Source of the DNA: an uncultured Spartobacteria bacterium
Lineage (GTDB): Bacteria; Verrucomicrobiota; Verrucomicrobiia; Chthoniobacterales; Chthoniobacteraceae
Length of the DNA: 59,556 nucleotides
Assembly: GCA_903901425.1 (NCBI GenBank)
Contig: CAIURC010000154.1
Coordinates: 1-59,556, forward strand
Direction of reading: 5' to 3'
Made by a program: the position numbers and the translations under genes. The notes beneath the pieces are model-generated. The model was not told the DNA's origin, searched no databases, and worked only from the letters and a program-made list of their open reading frames with translations. Positions 9,065 to 17,908 of this stretch are shown here, in pieces (position 1 is the stretch's first letter; the number at the start of each line of letters is the position of its first letter).

Positions 9065-11095
9065 ATGAGTGATTCCCTGGCCCCGGCCACCTACCAGTCC
9101 GTGCTTGTGCCCGCCCTGCTTCAGATCCAGGAGGAACACGGCTACCTCCAACGCGAGGCGCTCGAAGCCTACTCCGAACGGAACAATGTCCCGCTCCACA
9201 GGCTGCAGTCCGTGGCAAGTTTCTTTCCCCATTTCAAACTCTCACCGCCCAAACCGGTGACCGTCCGCGTTTGCCGGGATATGGCCTGCAATCTGGCCTG
9301 CTCCAAGGCCATGTCCTCGGAACTCCAAACGGCACTTGGAAAAAACGTGACGGTGGAGGGCGTTTCCTGCCTCGGCCGATGCGACCGGGCTCCGGCCGTG
9401 GCCGTCTCAGTCCAGGGCCACCCCCACGACCATCTGCTTCTGGGCCGTTCCACCGAGCAGGTCCGCGAGGCGGTTCAGGGATTTCTCGCGGGAGCAACCC
9501 CGCATGCCGACCATGATGCGGATCTGCCGGATCCCCTGGCTGGCGCCCTCGTGAACCCCTACACCAGCCCGGATCACTCTGCGGAGCCCTACGGCGCCGT
9601 TCTCAAGGTCTTGGCCTCCAGAAACGCCTCCCTCGATGCCGCAGGCGCCGTGCTCGCCCAGCAGTTTGACTGGAGCCCGGAACGGGTGGCTCAATTCAGG
9701 CTCGCCGCCATCCAACAACTCCGCGGCGTTGTCGAAGACCATGAACTTCGGGAAACCGTCCGGGCATGGCAGACCGAATCCACGTGGGCCAAAGGCCCGA
9801 CCCTCGGCGGTTGGGCAGACGGCCCTCTGGCCGAGTTGAACGCCGCTGACCTGCGCGGAATGGGGGGGGCGGGCATCCCGGCCTCCCAAAAATGGCGCGA
9901 CGTGCGGGACGCTGTCCGCCGCGCCCGGCTCCGGGACGAGGACGACCGGGCGTTCATTGTGGTGAACGGCGACGAAAGCGAGCCCGGCACATTCAAAGAC
10001 CGCGAACTCCTGCTGAGAACACCGCATCTGGTGGTGGAGGGGGTGATTCTGGCTGGCCTGCTCACCGAAGCCACCCAAGGGTTCATCTACATCCGGCACG
10101 AATACGGCGAACAGATCGACGCGTGCCGCAGGGAAATCGAACGGGCCGAACAACTCGGCTTCTGCGGCTCGCACGCCTCTCTTCTGGGCCGACCCTTCCC
10201 GGTTTCAGTTTTTGTGAGTCCGGGGGGCTACATCTGCGGGGAACAAAGCGCCCTCATTGAAGCGATGTCCGACCGGCGCGGCGAGCCGCGCAACATGCCG
10301 CCCAAGCTCGAAACCAACGGACTCGACGACATGCCCACCCTGGTCAGCAACGTCGAGACCTACGCCTGGGCCCCTTTTATTCAGGTCCGGGGCGGAAAAA
10401 CCTACGCGGACCATGGCGTCAACGGCTGGAAAGGGCTCCGCATCTTTTCCATTTCGGGCGACGTGGCGCGCCCCGGAGTGTACGAGGTTCCCATGGGGAT
10501 CACCCTCCGCGAACTCATCCACGGCGAACAGTACTGTCAGGGGATGAAGGACGGGCTCCCGCTCAAGGGCTTTGCTCCGTCAGGGCCCTCCGGCGGCTTT
10601 CTCCCGGCCAAACTCCGGCCCGGGGCCGGCCTTCCCCGCGAGCACGTCTCCAATGCCGCATGGCTCGAGCTGTCCAAGCGGCGGGGCTTTGACCCCAACG
10701 CTCAGGAACTGGACATCCTCGACTTGGAGCTTGAACTCAACCTGTTCCGTTCCCTGAGCCCGACTCAGGCGCTGGGCGCCGGCCTTGTCGTTTACTCGGA
10801 AGGCCGCGATATGCTTGAACAGGCATCCAACTCCCTCGATTTCTTCAAAAACGAGTCCTGCGGAAAATGTGTTCCCTGTCGGATCGGTTCCCAGAAGATG
10901 GCGGCCCTCGCCCACAACCTGCTTGAAGGCAAGGTGACCAAATCCCAGTGGGAATCCGAGCTCGCACCGCTTTCCGAGGAAATGGGGCGCGCCATTGAAC
11001 TGGCCTCCATCTGCGGCCTCGGCCGTTCGGTGCCCGTCCCGCTGAAGACCGTGGGTTCATTTTTCCGAGCAGACCTCGCCGCACACCTGAAATAA
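9065..11095 (+). CDS. NuoE-NuoF fusion, NADH-oxidising flavoprotein/Fe-S subunit
   Basis: This 676-residue protein joins two complex-I-type subunits. Residues about 1-150 are NuoE-like: a helical start and a thioredoxin-fold [2Fe-2S] site with C-x4-C in CRDMAC and C-x3-C in CLGRC. Residues about 240-676 are NuoF-like: glycine-rich GMGGAGIPASQKW (about 265), FMN/NADH region GDESEPGTFKD (about 301), GGYICGEQSALIE (about 388), and a [4Fe-4S] site from ESCGKCVPC (about 596) with the distal Cys in ICGLG (about 649). All expected cofactor ligands appear present, so it should oxidise NADH and pass electrons onward. Similar fusions serve soluble hydrogenases and formate dehydrogenases, but no such partner is here. 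The next gene, 40 bp downstream, is the probable electron acceptor. Confidence 0.88.
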   Translation: MSDSLAPATYQSVLVPALLQIQEEHGYLQREALEAYSERNNVPLHRLQSVASFFPHFKLSPPKPVTVRVCRDMACNLACSKAMSSELQTALGKNVTVEGVSCLGRCDRAPAVAVSVQGHPHDHLLLGRSTEQVREAVQGFLAGATPHADHDADLPDPLAGALVNPYTSPDHSAEPYGAVLKVLASRNASLDAAGAVLAQQFDWSPERVAQFRLAAIQQLRGVVEDHELRETVRAWQTESTWAKGPTLGGWADGPLAELNAADLRGMGGAGIPASQKWRDVRDAVRRARLRDEDDRAFIVVNGDESEPGTFKDRELLLRTPHLVVEGVILAGLLTEATQGFIYIRHEYGEQIDACRREIERAEQLGFCGSHASLLGRPFPVSVFVSPGGYICGEQSALIEAMSDRRGEPRNMPPKLETNGLDDMPTLVSNVETYAWAPFIQVRGGKTYADHGVNGWKGLRIFSISGDVARPGVYEVPMGITLRELIHGEQYCQGMKDGLPLKGFAPSGPSGGFLPAKLRPGAGLPREHVSNAAWLELSKRRGFDPNAQELDILDLELELNLFRSLSPTQALGAGLVVYSEGRDMLEQASNSLDFFKNESCGKCVPCRIGSQKMAALAHNLLEGKVTKSQWESELAPLSEEMGRAIELASICGLGRSVPVPLKTVGSFFRADLAAHLK

Positions 11096-11135
11096 GCGAC
11101 CCGCCACCAGGCCCGCCCAAACCGCACCACTTCCT

Positions 11136-13619
11136 ATGCCGACACAGCCCGAGCCCACCGAGGACCTCTACATCCGCGACGACGATGAAGGCCTGTTTAG
11201 CCGGGACTTCGACGGCCAGTTGGTCCGGCTCGATGCCCCCACCGAATCCGACTACTCCAAAAAGGTCACGCTTCAGATCGACGGCCAACCCGTGACCGTT
11301 TTCCTTGCCGAACCGCTCACCGATGCCAACGGCAACATCGTTCTGGATCTCGAAGGCCGCACCACCCCGCGCTACACCACGATCTACGACGCCGCCCGCA
11401 AGCTCTATGCCCAGCAGATCGGCGACGAGGCCAAAATCCCCATCCCGGTTCTCTGCCACCAGCCCCACATGAAACCGGTGGCCGTATGCCGGCTCTGCGT
11501 CGTCCAGATCTACGGCCAGAAACGCGGAAAACGCGCTGCAGAACGCAAGCTCCTCCCCGCCTGCCAGCACCAGGTCAAGGATGGCATGGAGGTGTTCACC
11601 ATGAACGCCCCAGGCAAAGACGGCGACCGCGTTCGACAGACTGTCAAGGTCCTCACCGAGATGCTCGCCTCCGATCATCTGCCGCCCCCGCCCGATTCCA
11701 AATCCGGTCGGGAACTCGCCCAAGTGAACGAACTCGGCCAGCTCCTCAACCGCTGCGGCGGCGAATCCAGCCGGTTCCAGAAACCCACCCTCAAGGCCGC
11801 ACGCCCGGTGGCAGACCCCAAGGTCGCGCGGCGCACCTCCGACGCGTCCTCGCCTGTCTTCGCAGTGGACCACTCCGCCTGCGTCCTCTGCGACCGCTGC
11901 GTCCGCGCTTGCGACGAGGTCATGGAGAACCATGTACTGGGCAGGACCGGCAAGGGCGCAACCGCGGGCATCGCTTTTGACCTCAACGACCCCATGGGCG
12001 AATCGAGCTGCGTCAAATGCGGCGAGTGCATGGTTTCCTGCCCCACCGGCGCCATCACCTTCAAACCAGTCGCCCAAATCAAGGTCTCCCATTCCTCGGC
12101 AGAAGCCGTCCCCGCCTCCGAACTGCTGACCGACCCTCTCTTCGCCGGCGTACCCCCGAAATTTCTTCTCTGGCAGCAGGGACTCGTTCTCCGCAGAAAA
12201 GTCAAGGCCGGCCAGGTCCTCTGCCGCCAGGGCGACGCCGGAAACACCGCGTTCCTCATCAAATCCGGCCGCTACGAGGTTGCCGTGTACCCTAAGAAGG
12301 CCTCCAGACTCGGCGGCCGTGGCACCCCGGTCTTCCGCGGGGAATTGACTCCCGCAGACATGATCGTGGGAGAAATGTCCTGCATGAGCGCCCAGCCACG
12401 GGCCGCAGACGTGGTGGCTCTTGAAACCGGCGAAGTCTGGGAAGTCCGCCGGAACGTCCTTGACCGGCTCATGCGCCTGCCCAACCAGCGCCAGCGCTTC
12501 GAGGCCGAGTACAGGGAACGCTCTCTTGACCTTGTCCTCCGAGCCAGCCCCCTATTCCGGGATCTTCCCCAGAAGGAATACTCCGAGGTTGTCAATTTCC
12601 TCCGGGAACGCCTCAGCTTCGTCCGGGTAAAAGCCGGCCAAACCCTGTTTGAACAGGGCGATCCCGCAAACGCCATGTTCCTTGTCCGACTCGGACACGT
12701 CCGGGTCAGCCTCGGTTTCCATGGCGAAGAATCCAAGGTCATCTCCTGCGGTCCGGGCGCTGTTCTCGGTGAAATCGGCCTGCTCGCGTTCGCCTCCGAG
12801 GACCTCGCCAAGTCTGCCGATGCCTTGGATCAGGAACTCCAGCAGGCGCTCCAGGCCGCAGGCAGCCAACTCGCGGAATCTTTCCCCGCAGGCGTCCGCT
12901 CCGCGACCTGCACTGCCCTCGGACTGGTTGAACTGGCCCGCCTCAACCGTGGCGATTTCCTGGAAATGCTTGCCCGCTTTTCCGCGCTTCGCAAAAGCTT
13001 GGTCCAGATTTCGCTCGGCCGCATGAAGGCCACCGCCATTGGCGATCCGTTTGTCACCGAGTTCATTGCGCAGGGCCTCTATGAAGGCCGCAGCGTCCTC
13101 ACCCTCGACCTGGACCTGTGCACGCGGTGCGACGAATGCACCAAAGGCTGCGTCGAACAGCACGGCACTCATTCCCACGGCACCCCCATCACCCGACTCC
13201 TCCGGGACGGTAAACGCTACGACAAGTTTCTCGTCGCAACTTCCTGCCGATCCTGCACCGATGCCCATTGCATGGTCGGCTGCCCCGTCGACGCCATCCA
13301 CCGGGGACGCCACCAACAGATCGTCATCGAGGATCACTGCATCGGCTGCGGACTCTGCGCCACCAACTGCCCCTATGGCAGCATCTTCATGGTGCCCAAC
13401 CAACACCGGAAAATTGAGGTGTCCGATCCCTCGCGGCCTGGCCACTCTATCAAGGTGCCCCAACTCCGAGCCGCCGCCTGTGACCTATGCGATGCCGAAG
13501 GCGAAAAGTCCACGCCTGAACCGCGCTGCGTCTCCGCCTGCCCGCACGATGCCGCGCACCGGATGTCTGGCGACGAGCTGCTTGCACTGGTCACGGCAAA
13601 GCACAAGCCACTCGGCTAA
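11136..13619 (+). CDS. Multi-cluster ferredoxin-like protein with two cNMP-binding-type domains
   Basis: The 827-residue product has a NuoG/HoxU-like start: a [2Fe-2S] set (first Cys about 107, then CRLC, then a Cys near 142) and a pair of [4Fe-4S] motifs, CVLCDRCVRAC (about 249-259) and CVKCGECMVSC (about 292-302). Two cyclic-nucleotide-binding (CRP-like) domains follow, at about 345-455 and 480-635. Each keeps a phosphate-binding-cassette-like GE plus R-A/S-A pattern (GEM..PRAA; GEI..VRSA); the second has an insertion of about 30 residues between these. The C-terminal third carries further ferredoxin motifs: CTRCDECTKGC, CRSCTDAHCMVGC, CIGCGLCATNC and a last CDLC...CVSAC. There is no molybdopterin or hydrogenase domain. 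Placed after the NuoEF fusion, it looks like an NADH-linked electron relay whose flow may be gated by a nucleotide; that is inference. Confidence 0.85.
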   Translation: MPTQPEPTEDLYIRDDDEGLFSRDFDGQLVRLDAPTESDYSKKVTLQIDGQPVTVFLAEPLTDANGNIVLDLEGRTTPRYTTIYDAARKLYAQQIGDEAKIPIPVLCHQPHMKPVAVCRLCVVQIYGQKRGKRAAERKLLPACQHQVKDGMEVFTMNAPGKDGDRVRQTVKVLTEMLASDHLPPPPDSKSGRELAQVNELGQLLNRCGGESSRFQKPTLKAARPVADPKVARRTSDASSPVFAVDHSACVLCDRCVRACDEVMENHVLGRTGKGATAGIAFDLNDPMGESSCVKCGECMVSCPTGAITFKPVAQIKVSHSSAEAVPASELLTDPLFAGVPPKFLLWQQGLVLRRKVKAGQVLCRQGDAGNTAFLIKSGRYEVAVYPKKASRLGGRGTPVFRGELTPADMIVGEMSCMSAQPRAADVVALETGEVWEVRRNVLDRLMRLPNQRQRFEAEYRERSLDLVLRASPLFRDLPQKEYSEVVNFLRERLSFVRVKAGQTLFEQGDPANAMFLVRLGHVRVSLGFHGEESKVISCGPGAVLGEIGLLAFASEDLAKSADALDQELQQALQAAGSQLAESFPAGVRSATCTALGLVELARLNRGDFLEMLARFSALRKSLVQISLGRMKATAIGDPFVTEFIAQGLYEGRSVLTLDLDLCTRCDECTKGCVEQHGTHSHGTPITRLLRDGKRYDKFLVATSCRSCTDAHCMVGCPVDAIHRGRHQQIVIEDHCIGCGLCATNCPYGSIFMVPNQHRKIEVSDPSRPGHSIKVPQLRAAACDLCDAEGEKSTPEPRCVSACPHDAAHRMSGDELLALVTAKHKPLG

Positions 13620-13641
13620 CGCCCCACCTCGCCCTCAGTCC

Positions 13642-13713
13642 ATCAAGTCCATCAAGTCCATCAAGTCCATCAAGTCCATCAAGTCCATCAAGTCCATCAA
13701 GTCCATCAAGTCC
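13642..13713. repeat. Tandem repeat, 9-bp unit, 8 copies
   Basis: Eight perfect copies of ATCAAGTCC fill most of the 102-bp gap between two convergent genes (the Fe-S/cNMP gene and sufS). The array has no spacers, so it is not CRISPR. It is a slippage-prone minisatellite; copy number could vary between strains. A codon-length unit means it reads as open frame (KSI repeats) but no gene start precedes it. Confidence 0.97.
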
Positions 13714-13721
13714 AGTCCCTG

Positions 13722-14966
13722 CTAGGCGAAGAAGCGGTTTGCCTGCTGCAGCACCTCCACGAGGCGGTCCACCTCCGACAGGGTGTTGTAAAAATAAAAA
13801 CTCGCGCGCGTGGTGCCAGGCAACCCGTACTTTTTCATCAAAGGTTGGTTGCAGTGGTGCCCCCCACGCAACGCCACCCCGTACCGGTCTGCATAGGTGG
13901 TCAGATCGTGCGGATGCACCGTCTCCATCACAAAACTCACCAGCGCCGCTCGGCCCCGGCGCGGTCCAATCACCCGAAGGCCCGACACTTCGCTGAGCCG
14001 CTCCAGAGCATATCCCACCATCTCCCGGTCATGGGCCTCAATCGCCGGACGCCCCAACCCTTCCAAATAGTCCACCGCCGCCCCCAAACCCACCGCATCC
14101 GCAATGTTCGGTGTCCCCGCCTCAAACCGGTGCGGCGGCTGTTTGAAGGACGCCTTCTCGTAGGTCACCGCGTTGATCATCTCTCCGCCGCCATGCCATG
14201 GAGGCATGGACTCCAGCACCTCCCGCCTCCCATACAGCGCCCCGATCCCAGTCGGCGCACACATCTTGTGGCCTGAAAACACCAGGAAATCGCACCCCAT
14301 CTCCTGCACATTCAACGGCATGTGCCCCACGCTCTGAGCCGCATCCACGAGCGTTGTGATTCCCCGGTCCCGCGCCATCCGGCAGAGCTCCGCCGCCGGA
14401 TTCACCGTTCCGAGCGAATTCGAGACGTGCGTGAATGCAAAAAACTTCACCCCACCCATCAAATCCCCAATCCCACTCAAGTCCAACTCACCACCGTCAG
14501 TCACCGGCACGTACCGGATCTGCACCCCCTGTCTCTCAGCCAACAGAAGCCACGGCACAAGATTGCTGTGGTGCTCCATCTCGGTCAGCAGAATCTTGTC
14601 CCCGGGCTTCAAAAACTTGCTGCCCCAGGCGTTCGCCACCAAATTTACCCCCTCCGTAGTGCCCCGGGTGAACACCACTTCCTCCGCAGTCCGTGCCCCA
14701 AGGTAGCGCGCCACCTTTTCCCGAGCCCCCTCATAGGCCGCTGTGGCCCGGTTGCTCAACTCGTGCAGACCCCGGTGCACATTGGCGTGATCGTGCTCGT
14801 AGTACCGCACCAGCGCATCCACCACCTGACGCGGCTTCTGCGAACTGGCGGCACTGTCCAGATACACCAACTCATGCCCCTGCACCCGCTGGTCCAGTAT
14901 GGGAAAATCTTTGCGCACCGCCTCCCAGTCCACTGGGTTCGCCTCTGTCGACTGCTCGCTGTTCAT
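13722..14966 (-). CDS. sufS: Cysteine desulfurase SufS
   Basis: SufS is a PLP enzyme that takes sulfur from cysteine for Fe-S cluster assembly. The 414-residue product has the group II features: YLDSAASSQKP near residue 35, HANVHRGLHELS, FTRGTTEGVN, the PLP lysine in SGHKM (about 233) and the catalytic cysteine in RGGHHCNQP (about 372). The length is typical. No sufBCD, sufE or sufU gene is adjacent, so the rest of the machinery must be elsewhere. It converges on the Fe-S/cNMP gene across a 9-bp minisatellite. Confidence 0.95.
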   Translation of the reverse strand: MNSEQSTEANPVDWEAVRKDFPILDQRVQGHELVYLDSAASSQKPRQVVDALVRYYEHDHANVHRGLHELSNRATAAYEGAREKVARYLGARTAEEVVFTRGTTEGVNLVANAWGSKFLKPGDKILLTEMEHHSNLVPWLLLAERQGVQIRYVPVTDGGELDLSGIGDLMGGVKFFAFTHVSNSLGTVNPAAELCRMARDRGITTLVDAAQSVGHMPLNVQEMGCDFLVFSGHKMCAPTGIGALYGRREVLESMPPWHGGGEMINAVTYEKASFKQPPHRFEAGTPNIADAVGLGAAVDYLEGLGRPAIEAHDREMVGYALERLSEVSGLRVIGPRRGRAALVSFVMETVHPHDLTTYADRYGVALRGGHHCNQPLMKKYGLPGTTRASFYFYNTLSEVDRLVEVLQQANRFFA

Positions 14967-15049
14967 CGCCCCATACCCTCGGTCATTTGCCCCCCCGGCG
15001 CCAGCACCGTTTCATCCCGTTTTACCCCACCGCACCGTTCCTGACTGGC

Positions 15050-15904
15050 TCAGGCAATCCGTTCCGCGACCCACAGGGTCGCGTCATCGTAGTATTCGCG
15101 GGACCGGATTTCCGACTCCAATCCCGCCAGCAGCCCGCTCACAGTCCCGTGCTGTTTCAACATCCGGTCAAACTCCTCCACACTGTCTGAAACGCCGTCC
15201 GTCGCCACCACCACCAGATCCCCCACCCGCACATCCGCCTTGGAATGTTTCACCTCAAACGGCGCATGCGCTCCAAACCCGTCCACCAGCAGCCGCCCGT
15301 AGACGTCCGGCTGCGTCAACTGCCTGCACACGTACCCGGATCCCTCCCTCCGCGCATGGTACACCGGAGAATCCCCCACCCAGAAACAGTGCACCCGGGA
15401 ACCCTCCAGCACCCCCATGCTCAACGTACAAGCGCTCTCAAGCATCGCCGGCTGGTGCGCGAACTCCTCGTAAAACTGGTCATTTACCCCGCGCAAATAC
15501 GCCACGATGCTCTCCTCCACTCCCCCCCCCACTTCCTCAATCCGGTCGTTCGCCAGATGACGCTCCACCAAGTACCGCGCCACCCCCCCCCCGTTCGGAC
15601 ACCGAGTCACTCCGTCCGCCACCGCCAAAATGTGGTATTCCCTCAGTGCCCCCCATGTTTTCCCCAGTTCAAGGAGCCGCTCCACCATGGCGTCCTGGTT
15701 TTCCTCCCGACAGTTGCCGCCCTTCCGGCCCATCAGTGTCAGACCCACAATCCGGTACTCGGCCGGTTCCACGGGAAAACCTTCCGCAGCCCCTGCGAAT
15801 GCCCCCGGCGGAAGAGGCGGCGGCAAAGGAACCACCCTCGACGCTCCACGGGGCGGAGGCGGGGGGGGAGGAACTTGCGCGGCTGTGGTTCCTGGGGAGT
15901 GCAC
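15050..15904 (-). CDS. PP2C-type Ser/Thr protein phosphatase with proline-rich N-terminus
   Basis: The 284-residue product carries PP2C motifs in order: REENQD (about 67-72), VADGV (about 94), a VGDSP segment, VATDGVSDS (about 236-244) and YDDATLWV near the C-terminus. These supply the metal-binding aspartates of Mn/Mg-dependent phosphatases that act on Ser/Thr-phosphorylated proteins. The first 40 residues are low complexity with runs of proline, encoded by long C-tracts; the true start could be later, for example just before the RIVGLTLMG segment, but no good internal ATG is obvious. No partner kinase gene is adjacent. It lies between sufS and the ABC-F gene on the same strand. Confidence 0.85.
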   Translation of the reverse strand: MHSPGTTAAQVPPPPPPPRGASRVVPLPPPLPPGAFAGAAEGFPVEPAEYRIVGLTLMGRKGGNCREENQDAMVERLLELGKTWGALREYHILAVADGVTRCPNGGGVARYLVERHLANDRIEEVGGGVEESIVAYLRGVNDQFYEEFAHQPAMLESACTLSMGVLEGSRVHCFWVGDSPVYHARREGSGYVCRQLTQPDVYGRLLVDGFGAHAPFEVKHSKADVRVGDLVVVATDGVSDSVEEFDRMLKQHGTVSGLLAGLESEIRSREYYDDATLWVAERIA

Positions 15905-15985
15905 CGGATTTTTTCTAATTCGTCACGGGCTTGGACACTGCTTACCCATGTATCTTAAACTGTTTTTTCCGTTATGGGCAGGAAT

Positions 15986-17884
15986 TTAACGCAATCCTGT
16001 CCTGATTTTTTCCAACTCCTCCCAGCGCGCATAGAGGGCAGCCACTCGATCCCGGCGGCGGGCCAGTTCCGCCTCCAGTTCCCCAAGGCGCGCCCCGTGT
16101 TTCACATAGAAGTCCGGCGCCTCAAAGAGCCCCTCAATCCGCGCCACCTCCGACTCCTCCTCCAAAATCACCGATTCCATCTGCTCCAACTCCCTCTCCT
16201 CCTTCCACTTCAGCTTCCGGACCCGCTCCTCCGCAGCACCGCCCACCTTCTGAACCACCTTCTCCGGTTCCCAGCGCGCCCGTGCCTCCTCCTCCCGGCG
16301 CCGCCACTCCAGGTACCGGTCGTAGTTGCCCACATGCCGCGCCACTCGCCCCCCCTCCTCAAACGCGAGGATCGAGGTGCAGACCCGGTTCAAAAAATAC
16401 CGGTCATGACTCACCACCACCACCGTGCCCGCATACGCCAACAGCGCCTCCTCCAACATCCGCAGCGTGGACAGGTCCAGGTCGTTCGTGGGTTCGTCCA
16501 AAACCAGCAGGTTGCCCCCCCGCTTCAAAATCTTGGCCAACAACACCCGGCTCCGCTCCCCGCCACTCAGCAACCCAATCCGCGTCTGGATCCGGTCTTC
16601 AGTGAACAGAAACCGCCGCAAATAACTCCGCACCGTGATGCTTTCCTCCCCCAGGCGCACATCGTCCCGCCCTTCGCCCACCTCCTCGTACACCGTCCGG
16701 TCGTCCTCCAACCGAAGCCGCCCCTGGTCCACATAGTTCAAAACCGTCCTCGGCCCCAGACGGACCTCGCCCCCTGAAACCGGCTGCTCCCCGACCATCA
16801 TCCGGATCAGAGTCGATTTCCCCAGACCATTCCGCCCCACCACCCCGAGCCGCTCCCCAGCCGCCAGATCCAGGTTCACCCCCGAAAACAGCCGGCGCCC
16901 GGCCACCTCGCCAGAAACCCCCACCAACTCCAATACCCGGTTTCCCGCCGGAGGCGCCGGCGGGATCACCAACTCCACGTCCAACTCCGGCTCCGGCCCC
17001 TCCTGCGCCGCCATTTCAAAATACCTCTCCACACGATCCACCGACTTGGTCCGCCGCGCACTCGGACGCCTCCGCACCCACTCCAGTTCCCGCTTCAAAA
17101 AACGCTCCCGCCGGTGCTCCTGCTGCTCCTCCACCGCCTCTCGCTCGGCCTTCGCCACCAGATACTCGCTGTAATTGCCCTCAAATGACTGAAACTGACC
17201 CCGGGCGAGCTCCACAATCCGCGTCGCAATCCGGTCCAGAAAATACCGGTCATGCGTCACAAAAAGACAGGTCCCCTCGTACCGCCCCAGAAACTCCTCC
17301 AACCACTCGATCGATTCCGTGTCCAGATGGTTGGTCGGTTCGTCCAAAATCAGCAGCTCCGGACGCCCCACCAGCGCCCGGCACAGCGCCACCCGCCGCT
17401 TCTCACCTCCAGACAGTGTCCCCACAACCCGGTCCGCCTCAGGCGCGTGCAGGTTCGTCAACACACTCCGGATCCGGTGCTCCAATCCCCACCCGTCCAC
17501 CCGCTGAATCTGGTCCAGCAGTTGGCTGCTCAACACACTCTCCGCAGGCACCCGCTCGTACCGCTCGATCAACTCCAAAATCCAGCCCGCCCCGGCACGC
17601 ACATTCGCCTCCACCGTCCCAGCCTCATCCAACTCAAAGAGCTGCGGCAGGTAGCCCGTCACCAAATCCCGCCGTCGGCTCATCCGCCCTCCGTCCGGCT
17701 CCAACACCCCGGCTGCGATCCTCAGGAACGTCGATTTTCCACACCCGTTCCGTCCCACCAAGCCGATCCGCTCCCCTTCGTGGATGGAGAGCGTCGCATC
17801 GGAAAGCACCGACTGCGTCCCGTAACGGACGGTCAGACCGCTCCCGCTGACCACTGCCACCGCCTGAGTCAAATTCTCTGCCAT
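15986..17884 (-). CDS. ABC-F family ATPase (Uup-like)
   Basis: The 632-residue protein has two ABC ATPase modules and no membrane segments. Module 1 has Walker A GRNGCGKST (about 45), signature LSGGEKRR and Walker B/H region DEPTNHLD. Module 2 has GRNGLGKST, LSGGERSR and DEPTNDLD. A charged linker rich in E and R separates them, and the last 90 residues (after about 540) are strongly charged and predicted coiled coil, as in Uup. ABC-F proteins act on ribosomes during translation, and Uup also affects DNA branch migration. The next gene downstream, 24 bp away, encodes a ribosome hibernation factor, which fits a ribosome-linked role. Confidence 0.93.
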   Translation of the reverse strand: MAENLTQAVAVVSGSGLTVRYGTQSVLSDATLSIHEGERIGLVGRNGCGKSTFLRIAAGVLEPDGGRMSRRRDLVTGYLPQLFELDEAGTVEANVRAGAGWILELIERYERVPAESVLSSQLLDQIQRVDGWGLEHRIRSVLTNLHAPEADRVVGTLSGGEKRRVALCRALVGRPELLILDEPTNHLDTESIEWLEEFLGRYEGTCLFVTHDRYFLDRIATRIVELARGQFQSFEGNYSEYLVAKAEREAVEEQQEHRRERFLKRELEWVRRRPSARRTKSVDRVERYFEMAAQEGPEPELDVELVIPPAPPAGNRVLELVGVSGEVAGRRLFSGVNLDLAAGERLGVVGRNGLGKSTLIRMMVGEQPVSGGEVRLGPRTVLNYVDQGRLRLEDDRTVYEEVGEGRDDVRLGEESITVRSYLRRFLFTEDRIQTRIGLLSGGERSRVLLAKILKRGGNLLVLDEPTNDLDLSTLRMLEEALLAYAGTVVVVSHDRYFLNRVCTSILAFEEGGRVARHVGNYDRYLEWRRREEEARARWEPEKVVQKVGGAAEERVRKLKWKEERELEQMESVILEEESEVARIEGLFEAPDFYVKHGARLGELEAELARRRDRVAALYARWEELEKIRTGLR

Positions 17885-17908
17885 CTCTCCCCCATTGGAT
17901 GCCCCTCC

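Noticed and set aside
10845-12092. A 415-codon minus-strand open frame across the NuoEF/Fe-S junction
   Set aside because: It is antisense to two genes with complete Fe-S motifs; the frame is a by-product of high G+C.
12552-13463. A 303-codon minus-strand frame
   Set aside because: It is antisense to the cysteine motifs of the Fe-S/cNMP protein and has no recognisable features.
13642-13713. CRISPR array
   Set aside because: Units are directly adjacent with no spacers, and no cas genes are present. The same applies to 19647-19811.
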